64,000 bases of DNA from positions 429,732-493,731 of the forward strand of contig JASNYH010000003.1 in assembly GCA_048500255.1 (NCBI GenBank), written 5' to 3'. Numbering within the stretch: position 1 is the stretch's first letter; each line of letters begins with the position of its first letter. The notes beneath the pieces are model-generated. The model had not been told where the DNA came from. It did not search any database and saw only the letters and a list, made by a program, of their open reading frames with translations. Origin of the DNA: JAMHWF01 sp048500255 (GTDB lineage Bacteria; Pseudomonadota; Gammaproteobacteria; Burkholderiales; Burkholderiaceae_C). The position numbers and the translations under genes were made by a program. Below, in pieces: positions 15,518-23,153 of the stretch.

Positions 15518-16861
15518 TCACAGTCCGTCGCCGTGGCGCGCGATCGCGCCGGCATACCAGCGCGCACTCGCCTTGGGCGTGCGCCGCTGCGTCGCGAAGT
15601 CGACGTGCACGAGGCCGAAGCGCTTCGAGTAGCCGTGCGCCCACTCCAGATTGTCGAGCAGCGACCAGGCGAAATAGCCGCGCACGTCGACGCCGTGGCG
15701 GATCGCGTCGGCCACGGCGCCGACGTGGCTGCGCAGGTAGGCCGTGCGCAGCGGATCGTCGACGCGGCCGGCGTCGTCGGCCGTCGGCGGATCGTAGAAG
15801 GCGGCGCCGTTCTCGGTGACGTAGAGCGGGATGTCGCCGTAGCGCTGCTTCACCCATGTGAGCGTTTCCGTCAGCGACGGCGCGTGCACCTCCCAGCCCG
15901 TCTCGGTGTGCGTGGCGTGCCGCTGCGGCACGGCCGACGCGCGCACCGGCAGGTTCGCCGGGTCGTCGCGCACGACGCTGCGCGTGTAGTAATTGATGCC
16001 GAGGAAGTCGATCGGCTGGCGGATCGTCGCCAGGTCGGCGTCGGGCCAGCCGGACCAGGCGTCGCCCCAGATCTCGTGCAGCTCGTCGGGATAGCGGCCG
16101 AGCAGCGCCGGGTCGAGGTACTGGCGGTTCATGTAGGCGTGCGCGCGCTTCGCGGCGACGATGTCGGCCGCGCCGTCGCTCGCCGCATGCTTGGGCTCGA
16201 GGTTGACGACCAGGCCGATCCGGTGGCGGCCGAGCGCGCGATAGGCCTGCACCGCCTTGCCGTGCGCGCGCAGCAAATGGTGCGAGGCGATCGGCGGCTC
16301 CCACGTGCTGCGGTGGCCGGGCGCCAGCACGCCGGTGAGATAGCCGCCGTCGGCGACGACCCAGGGCTCGTTGAGCGTGGCCCACAGCGCGACGCGGTCG
16401 TCGAGCGCCTTCACGACGACGCTCGCATAGTCGGCGAACCAGTCGGCGATGTCGGGGTTGAGCCAGCCGCCGCGATCGTCGAGTGCCGCCGGCAGGTCCC
16501 AGTGGTAGAGCGTCGCCATCGGCTGGATGCCGGCGTCCAGCAGCGCATCGACGAGCCGCTCGTAGAAGGCGAGGCCCGCCGCATTGACGCGGCCGCGCCC
16601 CTCGGGCAGCACGCGCGCCCAGGCGATCGAGAAGCGGTAGGCCGTGAGGCCGAGCTCGCGCATCAGCGCGACGTCGCCCTCCATGCGCCGGTAGTGGTCG
16701 CAGGCGACGTCGCCGGTGTCGCCGCCCGCGATGCGCCCCGGCGTGTGCGCGAAGCGATGCCAGATGCTCGGGCCCGCGCCGTCGGCCAGCGGCGAGCCCT
16801 CGATCTGGTAGGCCGACGTGGCGGCACCCCACAGGAAGCCGGGCGGGAAGACGGTGGACAT
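15518..16861 (-). CDS. GH1 beta-glucosidase
   Basis: A 447-residue cytoplasmic family GH1 retaining beta-glycosidase. The acid/base Glu lies in TLNEPW (about residue 165) and the nucleophile Glu in VTENGAAF (about residue 350). The start region FPPGFLWGAATSAYQIEG is the classical GH1 N-terminal signature. SIAWARVLPEG and YFAWSLLDNLEWAHGYSKRFG are further family motifs. It would split imported beta-linked oligosaccharides, for example sophoro-oligosaccharides, to glucose. As first gene of the operon it has the ATG at 16861. A longer in-frame extension upstream is Arg-rich and has no GH1 resemblance. Confidence 0.95.
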   Translation of the reverse strand: MSTVFPPGFLWGAATSAYQIEGSPLADGAGPSIWHRFAHTPGRIAGGDTGDVACDHYRRMEGDVALMRELGLTAYRFSIAWARVLPEGRGRVNAAGLAFYERLVDALLDAGIQPMATLYHWDLPAALDDRGGWLNPDIADWFADYASVVVKALDDRVALWATLNEPWVVADGGYLTGVLAPGHRSTWEPPIASHHLLRAHGKAVQAYRALGRHRIGLVVNLEPKHAASDGAADIVAAKRAHAYMNRQYLDPALLGRYPDELHEIWGDAWSGWPDADLATIRQPIDFLGINYYTRSVVRDDPANLPVRASAVPQRHATHTETGWEVHAPSLTETLTWVKQRYGDIPLYVTENGAAFYDPPTADDAGRVDDPLRTAYLRSHVGAVADAIRHGVDVRGYFAWSLLDNLEWAHGYSKRFGLVHVDFATQRRTPKASARWYAGAIARHGDGL

Positions 16862-17212
16862 GCGGCCGGTGCGTCTGCGACGGTTCGGGGTCGGGCCGAC
16901 TGTAGCAGCCGCCCCGGCGTCGATGCTCCGAGCGGGGTGATCGCGGCGTTCCGGCCGGGCTGGCATCGCGCTTGCAGATGCTCGCTTCGGCGCTGCGCAG
17001 GCCGCTCGCCGGGCGTGCCGGTGCTCGTGCGGGCGGCAATCGATACAAGAACCCGGTGCCGCTTGCCGCAGCGATTGCCGGGCGGCGCCGGCATGGGCGT
17101 GCATCACTGTGACAGCGTCGTGTCGCGGCGCCCCCGAGTCGGGGCAGTGCCGGGCGCGAGGCGATTCGCAATGATCCGCGGCACCTCAACGCATTCGCAT
17201 TTGGAGGACGAC
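16862..17212. other. 351-base divergent intergenic region
   Basis: No gene is visible between the starts of the GH1 gene (-) and the 86-residue gene (+). It should hold the promoter of the six-gene glucan operon. On the plus strand it contains a sigma-54-like element at 16961-16976, listed separately. I find no clear LacI-type palindrome. Confidence 0.5.
16961..16976 (+). promoter_or_regulatory. sigma-54-like promoter
   Basis: TGGCATCGCGCTTGCA matches the -24/-12 sigma-54 form (TGGCA...TTGCA, with exactly ten bases between GG and GC). Transcription would start near 16988 and run toward the gene at 17213, leaving a leader of about 225 nt. No enhancer-binding protein gene is nearby. Confidence 0.4.
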
Positions 17213-17473
17213 ATGCAGGACCGATTCGAACAGCAGCATCAGGCCGCCCACCGCGTGATCCGCCAGAACGACGTGTCGCCGCCCGTCGCCATTCCGCCGG
17301 GCCACATCGGACCGGTGATGCTGCCCGGCACCGGGCGCCAGATCTGGTGGACGGGGCGCGTCGCGATCGGCCTGCGCCACGAACCCGAGCGCCATGCTGC
17401 GTTGTCGCAGTCGGCGCTGTGGATCCAGGAGCTGATGCTCGGCGGAGCCGGCGAGCGCGCGCGCGCCGCGTGA
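17213..17473 (+). CDS. conserved small protein of unknown function
   Basis: An 86-residue soluble protein with no signal peptide or Cys. Segments HQAAHRVIRQNDVSPPVAIPPGHIGPVMLPGTGR and IWWTGRVAIGLRHEPER look ordered, and the C-terminus ends in SALWIQELMLGG. I do not recognise the family. The start at 17213 is set by an excellent TTGGAGGACGAC ribosome site; an in-frame ATG at 17171 has none. The gene is preceded at a distance by a sigma-54-like element and followed by a GST gene in the same direction. Confidence 0.7.
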   Translation: MQDRFEQQHQAAHRVIRQNDVSPPVAIPPGHIGPVMLPGTGRQIWWTGRVAIGLRHEPERHAALSQSALWIQELMLGGAGERARAA

Positions 17474-17593
17474 CGCAGCCGATGGAGGGTGCGCGCCTGC
17501 CTTGCTGCGCCGGGCGCGTGCGCAAAGCGGGCAGGGGCTGGCCGCCCCGCCCGGCGTTCGGCAGCGATCGCCGCGAAGCCTCACAATCGCCGC

Positions 17594-18271
17594 GTGCTCA
17601 CCGTCCACCACCTCGATAACTCCCGCTCGCAGCGCGTGCTCTGGCTGCTCGAGGAGCTGGGCCTGCCGTACGAGGTGAAGCACTACAAGCGCGACCCGAA
17701 GACGCTGCTCGCGCCGCCCGAGCTGCGCCGCGTCCACCCACTGGGCAAGTCGCCCGTCGTCGTCGACGGCGGCGACACGCTGGCCGAATCGGGCGCGATC
17801 CTCGAAACCCTGCTCGCCCGCTACGGCCGCGGCCGCCTGGTGCCGAAGGACGGCACGCCCGAGCGGCTGCGCTACACGCACTGGATGCACTACGCCGAAG
17901 GCTCGGCGATGCCGCCGCTGCTGCTCAAGCTGGTGTTCGACCGCATCGCGAAGGCGCCGATGCCCTTCATCGTCAAGCCCGTCGTGCGCGGCCTGGTGCA
18001 CAAGGTGAAGACGTCGTACATCGGGCCGCAGATCGCGATGCACCTCGACTACGTCGAGGGCGAGCTGGCCGCGAGCGACTGGTTCGCCGGCGCCGAGTTC
18101 ACGGCGGCCGACATCCAGATGAGCTTCCCGCTCGAGGCGGCGGCGGCGCGCGCCGGGCTCGATGCGAGCCGCCATCCGCGCGCGCACGACTTCCTGCGGC
18201 GCATCCACGCCCGCCCGGCCTACCGCCGCGCCGTCGAGCGCGGCGGGCCCTACGACTACGCCTCGGCCTGA
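17594..18271 (+). CDS. glutathione S-transferase
   Basis: A 225-residue complete GST. The N-terminal thioredoxin-like domain has VHHLDNSRSQRVLWLLEELGLPYE, with the Ser of NSRSQR in the glutathione-activating position. The cis-Pro/Ser region is LGKSPVVVDGGDTLAESGAIL. The helical C-terminal domain includes GAEFTAADIQMSFPLEAAAARAG, the N-capping-box helix. It resembles the bacterial GST class close to yeast Gtt1-like proteins. I chose the GTG at 17594 because the fold begins directly after it; no clear ribosome site precedes any candidate start. The substrate is unknown. Confidence 0.88.
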   Translation: MLTVHHLDNSRSQRVLWLLEELGLPYEVKHYKRDPKTLLAPPELRRVHPLGKSPVVVDGGDTLAESGAILETLLARYGRGRLVPKDGTPERLRYTHWMHYAEGSAMPPLLLKLVFDRIAKAPMPFIVKPVVRGLVHKVKTSYIGPQIAMHLDYVEGELAASDWFAGAEFTAADIQMSFPLEAAAARAGLDASRHPRAHDFLRRIHARPAYRRAVERGGPYDYASA

Positions 18272-18337
18272 GAGCCGCCGCCGCGGGATTGGGCGGGGAT
18301 CGCCCCGCTGTTTCGCGCATCGGCGCGTCGGTAGTTC

Positions 18338-18365
18338 TCAAGAATCGGCGTTGTGCTGCCGATTC
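18338..18365 (+). promoter_or_regulatory. sigma-28 (FliA)-like promoter
   Basis: TCAAG (18338-18342), a 15-base spacer and GCCGATTC (18358-18365) resemble the flagellar and chemotaxis promoter TAAA/TCAAG-N-GCCGATAA. It lies 73 bases before a Cache-domain gene followed by a chemoreceptor. Motility sigma-factor control would fit. The AATCGGC...GCCGATT arms (18343-18364) also make an inverted repeat, so a protein-binding site is an alternative. Confidence 0.5.
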
Positions 18366-18437
18366 AACCGGTCAGCCGTCGCATGACGCGACCCGGCCGA
18401 GCCCGACCCGTTGCCCGTTGTTCGAGGAATCGATCCG

Positions 18438-18890
18438 ATGAAGACCTGGATTCATGCTGCCGCCGCGGCCGTCGCCGTCTGCGGCTTCTCCGTGCCCGCC
18501 CACGCCGAAAGCGTCGCCGAGGCCCGCGCGCTGCTCGACGCCGCGCATGCCGAGATCAAGAGCAAGGGCGTCGAAGCGGCCGTCAAGGAGTTCAACGCCG
18601 GCGGCAAGTGGAAGGGCAGCAAGGCCTACGTCGTCGTCGCCGACTTCAAGGGTCACATGCTGGCGCACGCCGACAACCAGAAGATCGTCGGCAAGAACTT
18701 CTACGAGGCCAAGGACGCCTCGGGCAAGCACTTCGTCCAGGAGGTGATCCAGGGCGTGCAGGCCAAGGGCGAGACGAACATCGAGTTCCGCTGGGCCAAC
18801 CCGCAGACCAAGAAGATCGACGACGGCAAGATGGTCGCCAAGCGCGTGCCGGGCCAGGACGCCTACGTCGGCGTGACGTTCTTCGAGTGA
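18438..18890 (+). CDS. periplasmic single-Cache domain protein
   Basis: A 150-residue protein with a signal peptide (about 4-22, cleavage at AHA-ES), followed by one Cache-type ligand-binding domain. Landmarks are EARALLDAAHAEIKSKGVEAAVKEFNAGGKW, YVVVADFKGHMLAHADN, IVGKNFYEAKDASGKHFVQE and a terminal GQDAYVGVTFFE. It has no transmembrane anchor after the domain, so it is a free periplasmic sensor. It precedes a methyl-accepting chemotaxis protein by 87 bases and probably works with it or with another receptor in ligand sensing. A GAGGAATCG ribosome site supports the start. Confidence 0.88.
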   Translation: MKTWIHAAAAAVAVCGFSVPAHAESVAEARALLDAAHAEIKSKGVEAAVKEFNAGGKWKGSKAYVVVADFKGHMLAHADNQKIVGKNFYEAKDASGKHFVQEVIQGVQAKGETNIEFRWANPQTKKIDDGKMVAKRVPGQDAYVGVTFFE

Positions 18891-18977
18891 CGCGCGCAGC
18901 GCGTGCGCGGCGCCGGCGGCGAGCCTGCCGCGCGCCGCACCGCTGCAGCCCCTGATATTCCGAACCCGAGGACCGAC

Positions 18978-20531
18978 ATGCGCTCGCTCGACGACGTTTC
19001 GCTCAAGATCAAGCTGGCCCTGGTGCCGGCGCTATGCCTGGCCCTGCTGCTGGGGCTGTGCGGCATCACGCTGTGGGGCACGTCGCGGCTCGGCGACGCG
19101 CTGCAGTCGCTGTATGCCGAGCGGCTGCCGAGCTACGGCTTCGCCGCGCGCTTCGAGTCCGACCTGCGCGACCTCAACGGCCTGATCAACCAGTCGATCG
19201 CCTTCGAGGCCGTCGGCTTCAGCGCGCAGAACATCGCCGCCGTCGACAAGGCGATCGTCGACGTCGGCGCGCGCATGGACGCCGACCTGCGCAAGCGCAT
19301 CGAAGCCGTCGGCGCGGACGAGCGCGCTCAGTTCGAGGCGATCGCCAAGTCGCTCGCCGCGTACCAGAAGGCGCTCAAGGACACCGTCGACCTCAAGAGC
19401 ACGGGCCTGGCGACGGCGTCGACCTTCCTGACGACGGCGCAGACCGAATACGCGACGCTCCTCAAGGCGGTATCGGCGATCAGCAGCCGCGAGCTCGAGC
19501 AGGCCGGCAACGATGTGGCCGGCGCGCGCGCCACCAGCGTGCAGATCCAGGTCGCGCTCGGCGTCGCGGCGCTCGTCGCCATCGCGGTCGCGGCGGCGTT
19601 CAGCGCGCTGCTCGCGCGCGGCATGCTGCGCCGCGTCGGACGGCTGTCGGCGGCGATGCGCTGCCTCGCCGAGGGCGACCTGACGCAACGCATCGAGCGC
19701 GAGGGCCGCGACGAGATCGGCACCCTCGTCGACGACGCCGAGACGGTGCGCAGCCGCCTCGCCGAGTCGATGCAGGCGGTGCAGCGCGCCAGCGAATCGG
19801 TGCACGCCGCGGCGACCGAGATCGCCAGCGGCAACGCCGACCTCGGCCAGCGCACCGAGGCCACGTCGTCGGCGCTGCAGCAGACATCGTCGTCGATGCA
19901 GCAATTGACGACGGCCGTCAACGACAACGCCGGCTCGGCCGACCGCGCCAGCGCGACGGCCAGCGAAGCCGCCGCGGCGGCGCGCGCCGGCGGCGAAGTC
20001 GTCTCGCAGGTCGTGAAGACGATGGGCGAGATCACGACGGCGAGCCGGCGCATCGCCGAGATCACCGGCGTGATCGACGGCATCGCGTTCCAGACCAACA
20101 TCCTCGCGCTCAACGCCGCGGTGGAAGCGGCCCGCGCGGGCGAGCAGGGCCGCGGCTTCGCGGTCGTCGCCGGCGAGGTGCGCAGCCTCGCACAGCGCAG
20201 CGCCGAGGCCGCCAAGGAGATCACGTCGCTGATCCACACCTCGGCCGAGCGCGTCGAGACGGGCAGCCGGCTCGTCGAGCAGGCCGGCACCTCGATCGAC
20301 GGGCTGGTGTCGCAGGTGGCGCACGTCGCCGAGCTGGTGTCGGGCATCCGCAGCGCGACGGTGCAGCAAAGCGGCGAGATCGCGCAGATCAACCAGGCGC
20401 TGACGTCGCTCGACAACACGACGCAGCAGAACGCTGCGCTCGTCGAGCAGTCGAGCGCCGCCGCCGAGAGCCTGCGCCAGCAGGCCGATCGGCTGGCCGG
20501 CACGATGCAGCGGTTCCGCGTCGCCGCCTGA
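18978..20531 (+). CDS. methyl-accepting chemotaxis protein
   Basis: A 517-residue chemoreceptor. It has a short cytoplasmic start, TM1 (about 12-34), a four-helix-bundle periplasmic sensor (35-190, Tar/4HB style), TM2 (about 193-215), HAMP (about 216-268) and a signalling domain. The hairpin tip EITGVIDGIAFQTNILALNAAVEAARAGEQGRGFAVVAGEVRSLAQRSA is around residues 362-412 and is strictly canonical, so CheA/CheW coupling should be intact. Gln/Glu-rich helices on either side carry methylation sites. There is no C-terminal CheR-docking pentapeptide; the protein ends RFRVAA. It likely shares a transcript with the upstream Cache protein. Confidence 0.95.
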   Translation: MRSLDDVSLKIKLALVPALCLALLLGLCGITLWGTSRLGDALQSLYAERLPSYGFAARFESDLRDLNGLINQSIAFEAVGFSAQNIAAVDKAIVDVGARMDADLRKRIEAVGADERAQFEAIAKSLAAYQKALKDTVDLKSTGLATASTFLTTAQTEYATLLKAVSAISSRELEQAGNDVAGARATSVQIQVALGVAALVAIAVAAAFSALLARGMLRRVGRLSAAMRCLAEGDLTQRIEREGRDEIGTLVDDAETVRSRLAESMQAVQRASESVHAAATEIASGNADLGQRTEATSSALQQTSSSMQQLTTAVNDNAGSADRASATASEAAAAARAGGEVVSQVVKTMGEITTASRRIAEITGVIDGIAFQTNILALNAAVEAARAGEQGRGFAVVAGEVRSLAQRSAEAAKEITSLIHTSAERVETGSRLVEQAGTSIDGLVSQVAHVAELVSGIRSATVQQSGEIAQINQALTSLDNTTQQNAALVEQSSAAAESLRQQADRLAGTMQRFRVAA

Positions 20532-20542
20532 CGCGACCCGCC

Positions 20543-20566
20543 CCCTCTCCCGCGGGCGGGAGAGGG
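20543..20566 (+). terminator. hairpin after chemoreceptor gene
   Basis: CCCTCTCCCGC (20543-20553) pairs perfectly with GCGGGAGAGGG (20556-20566), 12 bases after the stop at 20531. There is no T-tract, but an 11-bp GC stem at a gene end is a reasonable terminator. Confidence 0.5.
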
Positions 20567-20594
20567 CCGCCCGGTGGCAAGATGGCCGCCGCCG

Positions 20595-21731
20595 ATGAAA
20601 TCCTGCCCATCGTCGCATGCCTTGCTCGCCGCCGCGCTGTACGCCGCGAGCCTGCTCATCGCCGGCTGCGCCCTGCCGCCCGCGCCGCCCGCCGCACCGA
20701 CGCTCTCGCCGGCCGAAGCGCGTGCGCTGATCGTGCGCGCGCTGCCGGCGTCGGTGGCCGACCGCGCCGGCTGGGCGACCGACATCCACGCCGCGTTCGC
20801 CGCGATGGAGCTGCCCGAGACGGCCGAGACGATCTGCGCCGTCATCGCCGTGACGCAGCAGGAGTCGGGCTTTCGCGTCGACCCGCCGGTGCCGGGACTG
20901 GCCGCGATGGCGTGGAAGGAGATCGACGCGCAGGCCGAGCGAGCCGGCGTGCCGCGCGCCGTCGTCCGTGCGGCGCTGCGCCTGACTTCATCGGACGGGC
21001 GCAGCTATGCCGAGCGCATCGACGCGGCGCGCACCGAGAAGCAGCTCAGCGACACCTTCGACGACTTCATCGGCCTGGTGCCGCTCGGCCGCCGGCTGCT
21101 CGCCGACCGCAATCCGGTGCGCACGGCCGGGCCGATGCAGGTCGCCGTCGCCTTCGCGCAGTCGCATGCGGCGGCGCGCGGCTATCCCTACCCGGTCGCC
21201 GGCACGATCCGCGACGAGGTGTTCACACGCCGCGGCGGCCTGTACTTCGGCATCGCGCACCTGCTCGACTACGCCGCGCCCTACGACCGGCCGCTGTACC
21301 GCTACGCCGACTTCAACGCCGGGCGCTGGGCGAGCCGCAACGCGGCATTCCAGAACGCCGTGTCGGCGGCCTCGGGCGTGCCGCTCGAGCTCGACGGCGA
21401 CCTGGTGCGCCCGAACGCGCCGGCCGACCGGCCCGGAGCGACGGAGCTGGCGACGCGCGCGCTGGCGCGCCGCCTCGAGTTGAGCGCCGCCGAGATCCGC
21501 CGCGACCTCGAGCGCGGTACCGGCGCCGGCTTCGAGCGCACGCCGCTCTATGGCCGCGTGTTCGCGCTGGCCGATCGCGTGCAGGGCAGCGCGCTGCCGC
21601 GCGCCGTGCTGCCGCGCATCGCGCTCGCCGGCCCGAAGATCCAGCGCAAGCTGACGACGGAGTGGTTCGCGCGCCGCGTCGAAGAGCGCCACCGGCAATG
21701 CCTCGAGCGCGTCGGCGCCGCGGCCGGGTGA
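20595..21731 (+). CDS. DUF1615 lipoprotein
   Basis: A 378-residue protein beginning with a lipoprotein signal (hydrophobic 8-25, lipobox IAGC). It is followed by a DUF1615 domain, with LIVRALPASVADRAGWATDIHAAF, CAVIAVTQQESGFRVDPPVPGL and FDDFIGLVPLGRRLLADRNPVRTAGPMQV. The QQESGF and AGPMQV stretches resemble the catalytic and substrate elements of lytic transglycosylases (ES...GxMQ). A peptidoglycan-related role is my inference, not established for DUF1615. It is likely anchored in the outer membrane facing the periplasm. It is convergent with the binding-protein gene that follows. Confidence 0.85.
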   Translation: MKSCPSSHALLAAALYAASLLIAGCALPPAPPAAPTLSPAEARALIVRALPASVADRAGWATDIHAAFAAMELPETAETICAVIAVTQQESGFRVDPPVPGLAAMAWKEIDAQAERAGVPRAVVRAALRLTSSDGRSYAERIDAARTEKQLSDTFDDFIGLVPLGRRLLADRNPVRTAGPMQVAVAFAQSHAAARGYPYPVAGTIRDEVFTRRGGLYFGIAHLLDYAAPYDRPLYRYADFNAGRWASRNAAFQNAVSAASGVPLELDGDLVRPNAPADRPGATELATRALARRLELSAAEIRRDLERGTGAGFERTPLYGRVFALADRVQGSALPRAVLPRIALAGPKIQRKLTTEWFARRVEERHRQCLERVGAAAG

Positions 21732-21739
21732 TCTCCTCG

Positions 21740-21766
21740 ACCGCTGCGGTCCATCGCTGCAGCGGT
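21740..21766. terminator. inverted repeat between convergent genes
   Basis: ACCGCTGC (21740-21747) pairs with GCAGCGGT (21759-21766) over an 11-nt loop, in the 82-base gap between two converging genes. A bidirectional terminator is plausible; no T-run is present. Confidence 0.35.
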
Positions 21767-21813
21767 GACTCGCTCGCCCGGCCCGTGGGAGAGCGAGGGC
21801 GGGCGGCGCCGCG

Positions 21814-22878
21814 CTACTTGCGCGCGAGGAACACGTTGCGCTCGGCCAGCCCGGGCAGGTAGGAGCCGTTCCACACGGCGTTGGGGTTGACGCGCTCCTT
21901 CGTCGCCAGCGCGTCCGACACCTGGCTGGCCATCAGGCTCAGTCGCGGCGCGACGATGCTGCCGAAGCCCTCGGCGCGGGCGTCGGCGGTCAGCACCGTC
22001 GCCGTCAGCGCGAGTTGCAGGCGGCGCAGCTCGACGGCATCGTCGATGGCGGGGTTGCGCTGCTTCAGCGCGGCGATCGCCGCCTTGGGGTCGGCGACGA
22101 CGTCGTGCACGCCGCGCGTGAAGGCGCGCAGGAAGGCCTTGACGGCGTCGGGATGCGCCTTGAGGAAGGCGTCGCCGACGACGATGGCGTGCCCGTACAG
22201 GCGCACGCCGTGGCTCGGATAGGGCAGCACGACGATGTCGTCGGCGTTGACGCCGCGCGCCTCGAGTGCGAGCAGCGAGTCGAACCACAGGCCGGTGATC
22301 GCGTCGACCTCGCCGCGCAGCAGCATGGCTTCGCGCTGCGCCGCGTCCATCGCGGCCCACGACACCTGCTCGATCTGGTTGGTCCTGGCGAAGATCGGCC
22401 ACGCGCGCCGGCTGCTGTCGAGCAGCGGAGCGCCGAGCTTCTTGCCGTTGAGATCGGCCGGCGCGCGGATGCCCGATCGCTTGAGCGCCAGCACGGCCGA
22501 CGGCGTGCTGTTGTAGACGACCATCACGGCCACCGGCTTGCCCGCCGCGCCGCCTGGATGGTTGGCGTGGTACTCCATCAGCGCGGCCAGGTCGGCGAAG
22601 CCGATGTCGTAAGTGCCCGCGGCGACGCGCGCGACGGTCGCCGCCGAGCCGTTGCCGGGCTCGATGGCGACGGCGAGCTTCTCGCGCCGGTAGTGGCCGC
22701 GCGCCGCCGGCACGACGAACAGCGCCGCCGGCCCCTCGAGGCGGGCGTCGAGCAGCACGCGCACCGGCGTGTCTTCGGCGCGTGCCGCAGCGCCCGCCGT
22801 CGCGGCGGCGAGGCCGACGACGGCAGCGCCGGCGAGGCGCCGCGCCGACGCGGCGAGCGCGATCGGAAATCGGTACAT
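21814..22878 (-). CDS. NitT/TauT-type ABC substrate-binding protein
   Basis: A 354-residue periplasmic binding protein with a signal peptide (cleavage near ARA-ED). The fold is that of the SsuA/TauA/NMT1 family: LLDARLEGPAALFVVPAARGHYRREKLAV, AARVAAGTYDIGFADLAALMEYHANHP, DLNGKKLGAPLLDSSRR and FLRAFTRGVHDVVADPKAAIAALKQRNP. Ligands in this family include nitrate, taurine, sulfonates and thiamine-precursor pyrimidines, and the ligand here is not determinable. No cognate permease or ATPase lies beside it. Its 275-base upstream region faces glgC. Confidence 0.88.
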   Translation of the reverse strand: MYRFPIALAASARRLAGAAVVGLAAATAGAAARAEDTPVRVLLDARLEGPAALFVVPAARGHYRREKLAVAIEPGNGSAATVARVAAGTYDIGFADLAALMEYHANHPGGAAGKPVAVMVVYNSTPSAVLALKRSGIRAPADLNGKKLGAPLLDSSRRAWPIFARTNQIEQVSWAAMDAAQREAMLLRGEVDAITGLWFDSLLALEARGVNADDIVVLPYPSHGVRLYGHAIVVGDAFLKAHPDAVKAFLRAFTRGVHDVVADPKAAIAALKQRNPAIDDAVELRRLQLALTATVLTADARAEGFGSIVAPRLSLMASQVSDALATKERVNPNAVWNGSYLPGLAERNVFLARK

Positions 22879-23153
22879 GAAAGCGGTTCCCAAGTCGGTC
22901 GTTTTCGTTTTGTTTCTTCGCATGCGCGACGGCGGCTTCGCGGCACGTCGGCAAATTCTGTGCATGGCCCCTTGCGAGTCGGAATCGGGGCTAGCGATAG
23001 GATCGTTCTAGGGATGCCGCGACCTTGACATCGCGCAAATCAGCCGCTCCGGCAGCGGTTCAAGATGCCCCGCTCACGGTGGTCGGGGCCGCGCGCGCCC
23101 TACGGGCACGCTGCGTGCTCCCCAGGATCGGTCTTCGATTCGAGGGGGAGTTG

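Noticed and set aside
19032..20789. Long minus-strand frame opposite the chemoreceptor
   Set aside because: Antisense to a canonical MCP with no independent support.
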